Source: CALFUK01 sp964450495 (lineage in GTDB: Bacteria; Bacteroidota; Bacteroidia; Chitinophagales; Saprospiraceae). Taken from it: 64,000 nt of DNA. Location of the stretch: positions 5,278 to 69,277 of the forward strand of contig CAYVFU010000012.1 of the NCBI GenBank assembly GCA_964450495.1, given 5' to 3'. Positions within the stretch are counted from its first letter, which is position 1. Every line of letters starts with the position of its first letter. Shown here piece after piece: positions 27,420-34,858 of this stretch. The notes under the pieces were generated by a model that worked only from the letters and a program-made list of their open reading frames with translations, had not been told where the DNA came from and made no database searches. Position numbers and translations under genes: made by a program.

Positions 27420-27450
27420 TTGTAATAGGTAGATTTGTGTCGCATATTTG
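27420..27450 (+). promoter_or_regulatory. Promoter of structured RNA copy 1
   Basis: TTG at 27420-27422 (-33) and CATATTTG at 27443-27450 (-7, one mismatch to TAnnTTTG) are separated by exactly 20 nt. The same arrangement is conserved in copy 2. An exact TAGATTTG at 27430 is present only in copy 1. Confidence 0.6.
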
Positions 27451-27455
27451 AATTG

Positions 27456-27733
27456 TGAATTTGATAGAACATCATTTTCACCTCAGCTAAAGAGCTGGTA
27501 GTAAAATTCGGATATGTTCATGGGATACTTGTTAATAGTAAGTTGTGATCTCAGGCGCAACTTATTATTAACAGTTTAAGAAGAAAAGAATAGAGCGAGC
27601 AGGTCCTTTTGAAATTGAATTGAATTTTAATATAAATATCTTAATTATTACCTCTGCTAAAGAGCAGAACCTTTAGGATATGTTCATGGGATTATAATAA
27701 AAAAGCGATTCGATCTATCGAATCGCTTTCTTT
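27456..27733 (+). ncRNA. Putative structured RNA, copy 1
   Basis: About 278 nt with no conserved ORF. Parts in order: (1) a 5' module with GAAC (27468-27471) pairing toward GTTC, an ATTTT/AAAAT stem and the hairpin CAGCT-aaag-AGCTG (27484-27497), ending in GGATATGTTCATGGGAT (27510-27526); (2) a 15-bp central hairpin, GTTAATAGTAAGTTG (27531-27545) with CAACTTATTATTAAC (27558-27572); (3) a linker with GAGCGAGCAGGTCC (27593-27606); (4) a 3' module in which ATATCTTAA pairs with TTTAGGATAT around the hairpin TCTGCT-aaag-AGCAGA (27653-27668), again ending in GGATATGTTCATGGGAT (27676-27692); (5) an intrinsic terminator. The diverged second copy keeps all parts. I do not recognise a known class; 6S-type RNA of Flavobacteria is a possibility I could not test. 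Ends are estimates. Confidence 0.75.
27705..27733 (+). terminator. Intrinsic terminator of RNA copy 1
   Basis: GCGATTCGAT (27705-27714) and ATCGAATCGC (27717-27726) form a perfect stem, preceded by an A-run and followed by TTTCTTT. Confidence 0.85.
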
Positions 27734-27918
27734 ACTCCTCTGTGAAATATTAAAACATGAAAAAAAAGCACATTTCTTCGAAAGATTTGGCAAATTATTA
27801 TCACAATGACATTTATATTTTATTGATTAACTATATAAATCATTGATAATCAATATGTAATTTTTAATATAGGGACATATTAAAATTTTATATATGTTAC
27901 ATTAAGGCCATTTTGTAC

Positions 27919-27949
27919 TTGTCATAAGCGAATTAGTGTTGCATATTTG
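27919..27949 (+). promoter_or_regulatory. Promoter of structured RNA copy 2
   Basis: TTG at 27919-27921 and CATATTTG at 27942-27949, 20 nt apart, align base for base with the copy 1 promoter, while the spacer between them has drifted. Confidence 0.6.
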
Positions 27950-27954
27950 AAATG

Positions 27955-28238
27955 TGTTAATGATCGAACGTCATTTTCGCCACCAGCAAACGAGCTGGCT
28001 GTAAATTCGGATAGTTCATGGGATTATATTGTTAATGATAGGTTGTGTGTTTTGGTCGCAACTTATCATTAACATTTTTTGAGAAGAATGAAGTTGAGCG
28101 AACGAGTCCTTACAAATGTGATTGAATTTTAAATAAATATCTTAATAATAACCTCTGCTAAAGAGCAGAAATCTTAGGATATGTTCATGGGATTATAATA
28201 AAAAGCGATTCAGAGTTTTCTGAGTCGCTTTTTTTTTT
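27955..28238 (+). ncRNA. Putative structured RNA, copy 2
   Basis: About 284 nt, about 500 nt downstream of copy 1 and in the same orientation. All parts recur with sequence drift that keeps pairing. The 5' hairpin is CCAGC-aaacga-GCTGG (27983-27998), followed by GGATAGTTCATGGGAT (28009-28024, one T shorter). The central hairpin is GTTAATGATAGGTTG (28031-28045) with CAACTTATCATTAAC (28059-28073); stem position 7 is A-U in copy 1 and G-C here, a compensatory change, and positions 8 and 11 alternate between A-U and G-U. The linker reads GAGCGAACGAGTCC (28096-28109). The 3' module has ATATCTTAA pairing CTTAGGATAT around TCTGCT/AGCAGA (28154-28169) and ends in GGATATGTTCATGGGAT (28177-28193). A short ORF overlapping the 5' motif in copy 1 is not conserved here, so the copies are non-coding. 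Confidence 0.75.
28205..28238 (+). terminator. Intrinsic terminator of RNA copy 2
   Basis: GCGATTCAGA (28205-28214) pairs with TCTGAGTCGC (28219-28228) with one G-U pair and a 4-nt loop, followed by ten T residues. Confidence 0.9.
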
Positions 28239-28369
28239 GCTTAGAATTTACAAATGTCTCCATTCAGGAAAGAAAGCCATAAAACATTAAGCCAAGTTCT
28301 TTTGGATTTTACAGTTGGAATCTATCTTCTTTTGAAACCTTCTATGGCTACTTATCTGTTTAGTTAAAC

Positions 28370-28843
28370 ATGCGATTTTCTGAAAGTCAATTATTCCCTA
28401 CATGGCTGAGATACGGTCTTCTTATGATCACGATTTTCAGTGTTGCTATTATGATTTTCACCAAAACCCATCCTCTACTTACTGTTTCCACTGCTGTAAT
28501 TTTGGCAATTGTTTCTATCACCTTTTTTATTTGGAAACTAGAAACAAACATCGATACTCGCCGTATAACAATCGAGATAAAACCATTTATGAAAAAGTCC
28601 TTTCCTATCGAAGATATTACTGAGTGGAAAGTGCGTCAGTATGGCCCTATTGCTGAATTTGGAGGCTGGGGCGTTCGATATGGCTTTAAAGACACTACTG
28701 CATATAATGTAAGCGGAAACATTGGGCTTGACCTAGTGATTAATGAAAAAACCAAACTTTTGATCGGCACTCAAAAAGGACAAGAGATCAAAAGAATTCT
28801 AAAAAATGTAATACCAGAAAAAGAAAGAACGTTAGAAGGTTGA
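28370..28843 (+). CDS. Small membrane protein with PH-like soluble domain, function unknown
   Basis: A protein of 157 residues with two membrane segments (about residues 15-31 and 36-55) followed by a soluble domain of roughly 100 residues. The layout, two helices and then a beta-rich part with VRQYGPIAEFGGWGVRYGF and LLIGTQKGQEIKRIL, resembles small bacterial membrane proteins with a PH-like domain. I do not recognise a specific family. It is the first protein gene after the RNA pair; no promoter box was identified between the copy 2 terminator and its start. Confidence 0.72.
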   Translation: MRFSESQLFPTWLRYGLLMITIFSVAIMIFTKTHPLLTVSTAVILAIVSITFFIWKLETNIDTRRITIEIKPFMKKSFPIEDITEWKVRQYGPIAEFGGWGVRYGFKDTTAYNVSGNIGLDLVINEKTKLLIGTQKGQEIKRILKNVIPEKERTLEG

Positions 28844-28944
28844 TTTAGCAAATTACTGTTGGCTTTATCATCTAGACACTCCCCTCTTAGATTTAAGCAT
28901 AGAATAAACTACTGCTACTTTTTACATCAAATTTAAATGCTACT

Positions 28945-29460
28945 ATGAAATATTCGTACTTATTACTCTTGTCTGCTTTAGTATCTCTTCTTGCTTGCTC
29001 AGAAAATGAGATACAACCTTTTGTTGGTACTTGGCAATTATCAGAAATATCTGCAATAAACTGCCAAATCATCGATGATAATTTTTCACTAATACTTGAT
29101 GAAGATGGTTGCACAAATACGGGCATTGTCGGTATTTGTTTGAACCAGCTAATTTCACTTAGTGCAGATGGCACAATTTCAGGAAACTTTAGCTCGGAAA
29201 TTGAAGGTCTAGACGGCCTAGGCATCGACTTAGAAGACTTAGGATTTGATTTTGATGATATATTTGAAGAATTGTCTTTGAATGGCTCTTATATGAACTT
29301 AGAGGACCCCAATGACCCAAATGCCAATATTTTTAGAATATGCGACGACTCAGACTGTAATGACATCAATTACAGCATTATTGGTGATCAATTAACGCTA
29401 GAGAATTTTATTATGGATGGAAATGATTGCGCTTTCAGACTTGTGTATACGATGAGATAA
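28945..29460 (+). CDS. Lipocalin-like lipoprotein
   Basis: A protein of 171 residues starting MKYSYLLLLSALVSLLACSE, a lipoprotein signal with Cys 18. The mature part begins with FVGTWQLSEI, the GxW strand typical of lipocalin-like and META-type small barrels in Bacteroidota. It is acid-rich in the middle (DLEDLGFDFDDIFEEL) and has six Cys after the lipid Cys (for example DDSDCNDINYS and DGNDCAFRLVYTM). It is probably anchored to the outer membrane facing the periplasm or surface; the ligand is unknown. Another small lipoprotein gene follows 25 nt downstream. Confidence 0.75.
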   Translation: MKYSYLLLLSALVSLLACSENEIQPFVGTWQLSEISAINCQIIDDNFSLILDEDGCTNTGIVGICLNQLISLSADGTISGNFSSEIEGLDGLGIDLEDLGFDFDDIFEELSLNGSYMNLEDPNDPNANIFRICDDSDCNDINYSIIGDQLTLENFIMDGNDCAFRLVYTMR

Positions 29461-29484
29461 TGTTGTTTAATTTAAAGACCAAAG

Positions 29485-29832
29485 ATGCAAAAACAAATCA
29501 TTCATTTAGCACTCTTTGTAATACTTCTAAGCTGTTCAAAAAGAGTAGAAACAATTATAAATGCCAATACTATCTCTAATGAATTATGGACGTATGATTT
29601 GGCAACAGGCATCCCTGTAGAAGCTGGATTTTCAATTACAGAAGAACCATCAAATGCTATACGAAGTGAGCTAAATTGGGACGATGATGGCGTTTATAAG
29701 TACTTTTATCAATCTGAGCAAGGGTTTGTTGGGCAAGAAAGAATCACCATTCAACTAGCGACTTCGCCCGGTGATGGTAATTTTAGCTTTACAAAATTGT
29801 TATCAATCTTGCCGTACAGTAAGGCCTTCTAA
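29485..29832 (+). CDS. Small lipoprotein, function unknown, possibly truncated
   Basis: A protein of 115 residues with a lipoprotein signal (IHLALFVILLSCSKR, Cys 17) and a mature part that looks like the start of a beta-sandwich (DLATGIPVEAGFSITEEP, YFYQSEQGFVGQERITIQLATSPGDGNF). The reading frame ends abruptly (LLSILPYSKAF) inside the end of the convergent gene, overlapping it by 30 nt. The C-terminus may therefore have been lost or replaced. Family unknown. Confidence 0.6.
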   Translation: MQKQIIHLALFVILLSCSKRVETIINANTISNELWTYDLATGIPVEAGFSITEEPSNAIRSELNWDDDGVYKYFYQSEQGFVGQERITIQLATSPGDGNFSFTKLLSILPYSKAF

Positions 29833-30369
29833 TTCATTTGAAGTCAATGGTAATACCTGTAATGATATTCCATCATCATGTTCTGCCGATATATATTCCA
29901 GGGTTTTTGTCTTTATTTTATTTCTGGATTCAAGTGAATCAATTAGCAGTATACATTCTACTTTTCCGTCTAATATGTAATTGTTCATATACGTCCAAAA
30001 CCACCAGGTGTAATGTAGCTTTGGGTAAGACTCCACTAAGCCATAGAACATTTTATAGCTCCATTTGCGATTATGGTATTTCTGGATGATCCGAATCAGA
30101 TCTAACGTGTCAAGGAATTTTTCTTTCATTTCGACACAAAATTGATCTACACCTTCGATCTTGCCCGTCTTGTTGTATTGATAAAAATTCTTTACCTCTA
30201 TCAAGTACAATTTGTCCTTAAACATTCCAGCAAAATCAACACCACTAAATGATCTTCCACTAACGGTTCTATAAAAATCGTGTGAATCGTATTTGATAAC
30301 TTCCCATTCTTTTGAAAATGTAAATGTACATTCACTCTCTTCGAAATAGTGTGTATTCTTCGAAGACAT
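29803..30369 (-). CDS. Putative PD-(D/E)XK nuclease-like protein
   Basis: A protein of 188 residues, cytoplasmic by appearance. Residues about 41-62 read RSFSGVDFAGMFKDKLYLIE followed by VKNF: an Asp, a hydrophobic strand and then E-V-K, the layout of the PD-(D/E)XK nuclease core. Downstream are an aromatic stretch (YPKLHYTWWFWTYM) and a final strand region. The fold assignment is inference from the motif; the target is unknown. The gene lies 6 nt downstream of the large VWA-like gene on the same strand, so they are likely co-transcribed, though no functional link is evident. Confidence 0.6.
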   Translation of the reverse strand: MSSKNTHYFEESECTFTFSKEWEVIKYDSHDFYRTVSGRSFSGVDFAGMFKDKLYLIEVKNFYQYNKTGKIEGVDQFCVEMKEKFLDTLDLIRIIQKYHNRKWSYKMFYGLVESYPKLHYTWWFWTYMNNYILDGKVECILLIDSLESRNKIKTKTLEYISAEHDDGISLQVLPLTSNELEGLTVRQD

Positions 30370-30375
30370 AGGCGG

Positions 30376-32463
30376 TTAATAATGGCCGTAAAATCGCCTC
30401 ATAAACCACTCTAACACGATGAATAAGAAAAGTAAGCCAAACAGCCATTTAAAGTGAATGATGGGTTTAGTATTTGTAGTGGCATAGACGATTGGTGTAA
30501 TGGATGAATCCGCCCGTAAATCTTGCGCCAATTGTTGCACTTGATCTGGATAATAAAACTTACCACCATTCTGCTCACTCAAATTCCGCAACATTCCATG
30601 ATCAGCTGTCGTATTGAATAGCTCCAATTGTATTGACTCTACCGTAAATCTACCTGACTGCGTTAAAGATTCGCCATTCACGTTGGTTGCAGCGGTATAC
30701 GAATATGTTCCAGCTGGAAATCTGCCTATGTCGAGATTATAGGCATTACCAGTCTGTGAAAAGGTATATTCAAAAGCTTCACCGCTACTGTTTTTAACAG
30801 TAAGGAAAGCATCGGCGTCATTGACTAATTGATAAGCATTGTTGTATAATTCGGCATCAAAAAATATATTCTCATTTTCCTTGAAAATATTCTTTGAAAC
30901 AGTAGCTCTAAATTTTCGTTTGTCTTCTTTAACGGATGTGTAGACAAATGTTTTATCAATCAAATCAGTAATAACTTCAAAATTTTTATGCTGCAGATAA
31001 TCGAATAATTTCCATTTCCAAATACCTTCTGCGGCCATCACTGCCGTTTTAATGCCGTTATCATCACTAAATGAAAGCAAAGGATATTTAGTCTCAATAC
31101 TTCCTATTTTCTGGTACAAAAGAGTTGATGTTTTTGGCCCTTCTGCATATTCCCCGAAAGGGGCAATAATCGGGACAAATTGATTCAATTTTGATTTTGT
31201 ATTATCTGATAAATTAAAGGATGTGAATGAACGAGCGAGCAAAGGTTGCACATCATTTTGTGTGGCGTTATTCCCTCTTATTGTGAGCGTATTTTGAGCT
31301 TTATTATAGGCGTTGAGGTTTGTTTGCGCTCCTACAAAAAACAATCGAGGAGATTTTGATCTATTGATCTGGGCCAATACATTATCTATAGAATGAGCTC
31401 TGCTAGGTAAATTATGGAAAACATAGAAATCATATCCTGAGGTCGATTTCTTATCTCCAGCATTTTGAATTGTTATCTCATAATTTTTATTCAACTCCAA
31501 AATATCATTAAGTGTCGCTAAATCTGGATGAGGAGCATTCGCCAAAATCAAAATTTTCAACCTCGAGTCTAGCACCTCGACATAGATGTCTTTGTAATTA
31601 TTTTTAGTTGTTTGTTCGCCATCTATCTTCCCTAAACTCACCCTGTATCTAGTAATACCAGGAGAACCCGCATCAAGCGTCATTGTTTTGGTTTCGAAAA
31701 ATTGATTCTTATTTATTCGAATGGTTTCATTCTTAATTGGTACAAATGTATCTCCTTGTTCTTTGCTTACAGTTAATCGACTTGTGTTGCCAGCGGCGTT
31801 AAATGCTTGCAGATCAATCTGTACATTAAACTTATCTCCTAAATATGCGATTCTATTGTAAAGCACATTTTTCACAATCAGATCCTTTCGAATCGTTGTA
31901 TCTCCCAGACCAACTGTATAAATCGGCGCTTTAAATTGATTGGTGTTGTACAGTGGATTTTTGCCTTCATTATATAAACCATCTGAAGCAATAACGACTG
32001 CTCCCAAATTTTGACCATTGAAGACATCATACACATATTGAAGTGCAGACGAGATATTAGTCGTCTGGTTATTATCGATAGAATCAGCTTGCAATGCTAC
32101 GGCTTCAGCAAAATCATAATAGCTTACATCAAAATTTTCTTCCAAAGCACTTTTCTGATCGTTTAATGCAGTTGCTAAATTTTGACTTTCTTCAGGACTA
32201 ATGGATAAAGATTTGTCTTGTAGGACGACTATTTTTGGCTTCTTGGTTTCTTCACTAATCTGCTTCAACAATGGAGACAACAATAAAGCTGCTAACCCTG
32301 CTACTCCAACTGTTCTTAAAAAGGCTAGAGCATACTTTAACCATTTGCCAGTTTCATCAAATTTATCTTCTCTGAAGTATAAAACGACTGCATATATAAG
32401 GCCTAAAAGGAGACATCCAATTAAATACCAAGAAGGATATGATAAACTTAAATTCTCGATGAT
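30376..32463 (-). CDS. Large membrane protein with von Willebrand A-like domain, probable AUC start
   Basis: The conserved-looking frame extends upstream of the first ATG/GTG/TTG-type codon to a stop (TAA at 32467-32469). The added N-terminus reads IENLSLSYPSWYLIGCLLLG and continues to a second hydrophobic segment ending ALLLSPLLK, which looks like a genuine two-helix membrane anchor. The only plausible initiation codon is ATC at 32461-32463, giving 695 residues. After the anchor comes a VWA-like Rossmann domain (KIVVLQDKSLSISPEE, GAVVIASDGLYNEG, APIYTVGLGD), then a long mixed region, and a C-terminal membrane helix (IIHFKWLFGLLFLFIVLEWF). Similar two-anchor proteins lie near BatA/BatB-type loci in Bacteroidota. 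The function is unknown; it is perhaps a periplasmic sensor or assembly factor. Confidence 0.75.
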   Translation of the reverse strand: MIENLSLSYPSWYLIGCLLLGLIYAVVLYFREDKFDETGKWLKYALAFLRTVGVAGLAALLLSPLLKQISEETKKPKIVVLQDKSLSISPEESQNLATALNDQKSALEENFDVSYYDFAEAVALQADSIDNNQTTNISSALQYVYDVFNGQNLGAVVIASDGLYNEGKNPLYNTNQFKAPIYTVGLGDTTIRKDLIVKNVLYNRIAYLGDKFNVQIDLQAFNAAGNTSRLTVSKEQGDTFVPIKNETIRINKNQFFETKTMTLDAGSPGITRYRVSLGKIDGEQTTKNNYKDIYVEVLDSRLKILILANAPHPDLATLNDILELNKNYEITIQNAGDKKSTSGYDFYVFHNLPSRAHSIDNVLAQINRSKSPRLFFVGAQTNLNAYNKAQNTLTIRGNNATQNDVQPLLARSFTSFNLSDNTKSKLNQFVPIIAPFGEYAEGPKTSTLLYQKIGSIETKYPLLSFSDDNGIKTAVMAAEGIWKWKLFDYLQHKNFEVITDLIDKTFVYTSVKEDKRKFRATVSKNIFKENENIFFDAELYNNAYQLVNDADAFLTVKNSSGEAFEYTFSQTGNAYNLDIGRFPAGTYSYTAATNVNGESLTQSGRFTVESIQLELFNTTADHGMLRNLSEQNGGKFYYPDQVQQLAQDLRADSSITPIVYATTNTKPIIHFKWLFGLLFLFIVLEWFMRRFYGHY

Positions 32464-32567
32464 TTGTTATTTACTATTGCGAGCACAAATATGAGCAAAT
32501 TTATTAAACGAATTATGTAGCAATTATTGTTGATTTTTTTGCGTTTTTTAAAGTAATTACAAAGCTT

Positions 32568-33845
32568 ATGACAATTAGATACTTAGCATTCATACTCCTC
32601 TTGACGATCAGTCAGTCAATTTATGCCTCCTACATCTTCATTCCAATGGGTCCTGACAACCAAAAGGATCATCTGAAAGCCTATGGCATTACCTACTGGA
32701 TACTTGAAAATGGAGCTGAAGCGTATTGGATGCTCAACCATGAAGGAGGAAGTTTTGTCTTCGAACACACGGCAATATTCGAAAAAGAATGCAAAACAAG
32801 AGGAGTTAGTTACAAAGTTATACCAAATGCCCAATTCGCGAGCATTAGACAAGGCATTGCTGATCCTGAGCTAAATGAAGAAGTCATTAAGTTGGAAAAA
32901 CCGCCAAAGATAGCTGTTTATACGCCTGACTTCAATTCACGTGGCGAACGAATACAACCCTGGGATGATGCCGTAACCATGGTATTGACTTATGCGGAGA
33001 TACCCTATGATCAGATTTACGATCGTGAAGTGATGGAAGATAAATTAGCAGAATACGATTGGTTGCATTTACACCATGAGGATTTTTCAGGTCAATATGG
33101 AAAATTTTATGCGAGTTATCACAACAAAGCTTGGTATCGAGAGAATGTATCAAAAATGGAAGGGCTTGCAAAAAGCCTTGGTTTTGGAAAAGTATCGCAA
33201 TTGAAACTTGCAGTTGCTAAAAAAATCAGAGAATATGTAGGCGCTGGCGGATTTATGTTTGCTATGTGTTCTGCTACCGATACGTTTGATCTGGCTTTGG
33301 CAGCAGAAGGAACAGATATTTGCCATCAAGTATTTGATGGTGATCCAATGAATCCGAATGCACAAAACATGTTGAACTATGAGAACACCTTTGCTTTCAA
33401 AAATTTTCAGATCATCAGAAATCACCTGGAATATGAAACTTCAAGCATAGATCACAGAAAACGGAAGATCATACCTGAAAGAGATTATTTTTCATTATTC
33501 GAATTTTCTGCAAAATGGGATCCAATTCCGACAATGCTTACGCAAAATCATACCACTACAGTAAAAGGGTTTATGGGACAAACTACGGCATTCGATAAAC
33601 AATACATCAAATCAGATGTCTTGATACTTGGCGAAAATAAAGCCATCGATGAAGCGCGGTACATACATGGAACACTAGGGAATGGAACTTGGACTTTCTA
33701 CGGTGGTCATGACCCTGAAGATTACAGACACCTCGTTAATGACCCAGAAACAGACCTTAGCTTACATCCTAATTCACCAGGATACAGATTAATTTTAAAC
33801 AATGTTTTATTTCCTGCTGCAAAGAAGAAGAAGCGTAAAACATAG
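32568..33845 (+). CDS. Secreted protein of a Bacteroidota family often labelled asparagine synthetase B, function unclear
   Basis: A protein of 425 residues with a signal peptide (LAFILLLTISQSIYA) and mature start SYIFIPMGPDNQKDHLKAYG. Residues about 105-250 look like a Rossmann/amidotransferase-like fold: PPKIAVYTPDF, then WLHLHHEDFSG, and GAGGFMFAMCSATDTFDLAL, where Cys sits in a nucleophile-elbow-like turn. The C-terminal part has GTLGNGTWTFYGGHDPEDY and a Lys-rich tail. From memory, close relatives are often annotated as asparagine synthetase B. I see neither the N-terminal Cys glutaminase nor the ATP pyrophosphatase loop of AsnB, and the signal peptide argues against that role. I assign no reaction. 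Confidence 0.65.
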   Translation: MTIRYLAFILLLTISQSIYASYIFIPMGPDNQKDHLKAYGITYWILENGAEAYWMLNHEGGSFVFEHTAIFEKECKTRGVSYKVIPNAQFASIRQGIADPELNEEVIKLEKPPKIAVYTPDFNSRGERIQPWDDAVTMVLTYAEIPYDQIYDREVMEDKLAEYDWLHLHHEDFSGQYGKFYASYHNKAWYRENVSKMEGLAKSLGFGKVSQLKLAVAKKIREYVGAGGFMFAMCSATDTFDLALAAEGTDICHQVFDGDPMNPNAQNMLNYENTFAFKNFQIIRNHLEYETSSIDHRKRKIIPERDYFSLFEFSAKWDPIPTMLTQNHTTTVKGFMGQTTAFDKQYIKSDVLILGENKAIDEARYIHGTLGNGTWTFYGGHDPEDYRHLVNDPETDLSLHPNSPGYRLILNNVLFPAAKKKKRKT

Positions 33846-33861
33846 CAGATAGTTTTTCGAG

Positions 33862-34140
33862 TTAATCCCACATCCAATCTTGATCCATGCCATTTAGGCT
33901 AAAGTATACTATTGCTACAAAAACTGGAGCGAGTATGGTTGCCAACATGTACTTGTAATATGAACTAGGAATTTTCGCAGGTTCTATCAGTTGAAAAATC
34001 AAAGACAATAAAAGAATGGCGGTAGCTATCGGCGGAATAATCACAAACAATAAGAAAGCAGTATACTCATTGATGATCCAAACGAGGATGTAAAAACACA
34101 ATTGGACCATAAAATACTCAAGAACACTTAGAAATCTCAT
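33862..34140 (-). CDS. Small integral membrane protein, function unknown
   Basis: A protein of 92 residues with three hydrophobic segments (about 8-25, 27-52 and 62-82) and short charged ends (MRFLSVLEY at the start, DQDWMWD at the end). No family was recognised. It is a lone minus-strand gene between two plus-strand genes; its hydrophobic pattern and clean ATG support a real product, but the evidence is modest. Confidence 0.6.
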   Translation of the reverse strand: MRFLSVLEYFMVQLCFYILVWIINEYTAFLLFVIIPPIATAILLLSLIFQLIEPAKIPSSYYKYMLATILAPVFVAIVYFSLNGMDQDWMWD

Positions 34141-34193
34141 TCCACTAAATTTCTGTTAAGATCATAAATTCTAAAACTAAAGTCTATATACTG

Positions 34194-34201
34194 TAAGTTT
34201 G
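34194..34201 (+). promoter_or_regulatory. Bacteroidota-type -7 promoter box just before the 34208 start
   Basis: TAAGTTTG matches TAnnTTTG exactly and ends 6 nt before the ATG at 34208, so the transcript would be leaderless. No convincing -33 TTG was seen. Confidence 0.5.
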
Positions 34202-34207
34202 CAAGTT

Positions 34208-34708
34208 ATGAAATGTCTTAAAACGATTTTGATTGGAACATTTATTATAGGGACTCTTGGACTGGCACAAGCTCAAAGTAAACAAGACTCCATATACGAG
34301 GCCAATTTAACTAAAGAGTATATAAGAGGTATGTACATCCCCGCTAACATGAAAGAGGCATTTCGCGAACTGATCAATTTATCAAGCGAATCTTCTTTAG
34401 ATAAATTTAAAGAGGGCGAGGAAGAATTAGTGGCAAGGCGTTTACATTTTGGTCTTGGAAAATGGATATCAGCTAAATGGAATTTTTATGGTGGATCTCG
34501 ATTCACCAAGTATTTGAATGAATTGGGTGTCAGTTATCCAGACGATATGGTTACTTATACGATTGTATCTTTTCATAGATTCATCAATCAAAGACCATTA
34601 GAACTAGAGGAGAGAGCAGCTGTTTATCGAGAGAAGAGAGAAGCAGAATTTCAAGAAAAACTGAAAAATGCAGAGACAATTTCCAAAAGAAAGGTCAAAA
34701 AAAATTAG
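34208..34708 (+). CDS. Exported protein of unknown function (DUF6794-like)
   Basis: ATG at 34208; an in-frame TTG three codons upstream lies inside the promoter region. The protein of 166 residues has a signal peptide (MKCLKTILIGTFIIGTLGLAQAQ). The mature part reads YIRGMYIPANMKEAFRELIN and FGLGKWISAKWNFYGGSRFT, then LGVSYPDDMVTYTIVSFHRF, which resembles a small conserved Bacteroidota domain (DUF6794-like; from memory, not tested). The C-terminus is a charged helix (EEKREAEFQEKL-like). No function is assigned. It stands alone before topA. Confidence 0.7.
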   Translation: MKCLKTILIGTFIIGTLGLAQAQSKQDSIYEANLTKEYIRGMYIPANMKEAFRELINLSSESSLDKFKEGEEELVARRLHFGLGKWISAKWNFYGGSRFTKYLNELGVSYPDDMVTYTIVSFHRFINQRPLELEERAAVYREKREAEFQEKLKNAETISKRKVKKN

Positions 34709-34858
34709 GCTGATTAAAGTTCTCTTCGACTACTCCTAACGGACGACAGTTCCATCGCATTCATTATTATTTTTGGAATCACATTTCATTATCTGTGACT
34801 TTTTACCATTTTTGCACTCTTATTAAAGTGTATCGATCAACTATCAGAAAAAAAGCAA

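Noticed and set aside
27430..27437. Exact TAGATTTG box as the promoter of RNA copy 1
   Set aside because: The aligned bases in copy 2 (CGAATTAG) are not conserved, whereas CATATTTG and the TTG at 20 nt are; the conserved pair is the better promoter call.
27513..27578. Short ORF starting at the ATG in the 5' motif of RNA copy 1 (about 21 codons)
   Set aside because: In copy 2 the same ATG is altered and the frame closes at once, so coding is not conserved.
27248..28369. CRISPR array from the repeated motif
   Set aside because: Only four motif copies at irregular spacing inside paired structures; no short regular repeat-spacer pattern.
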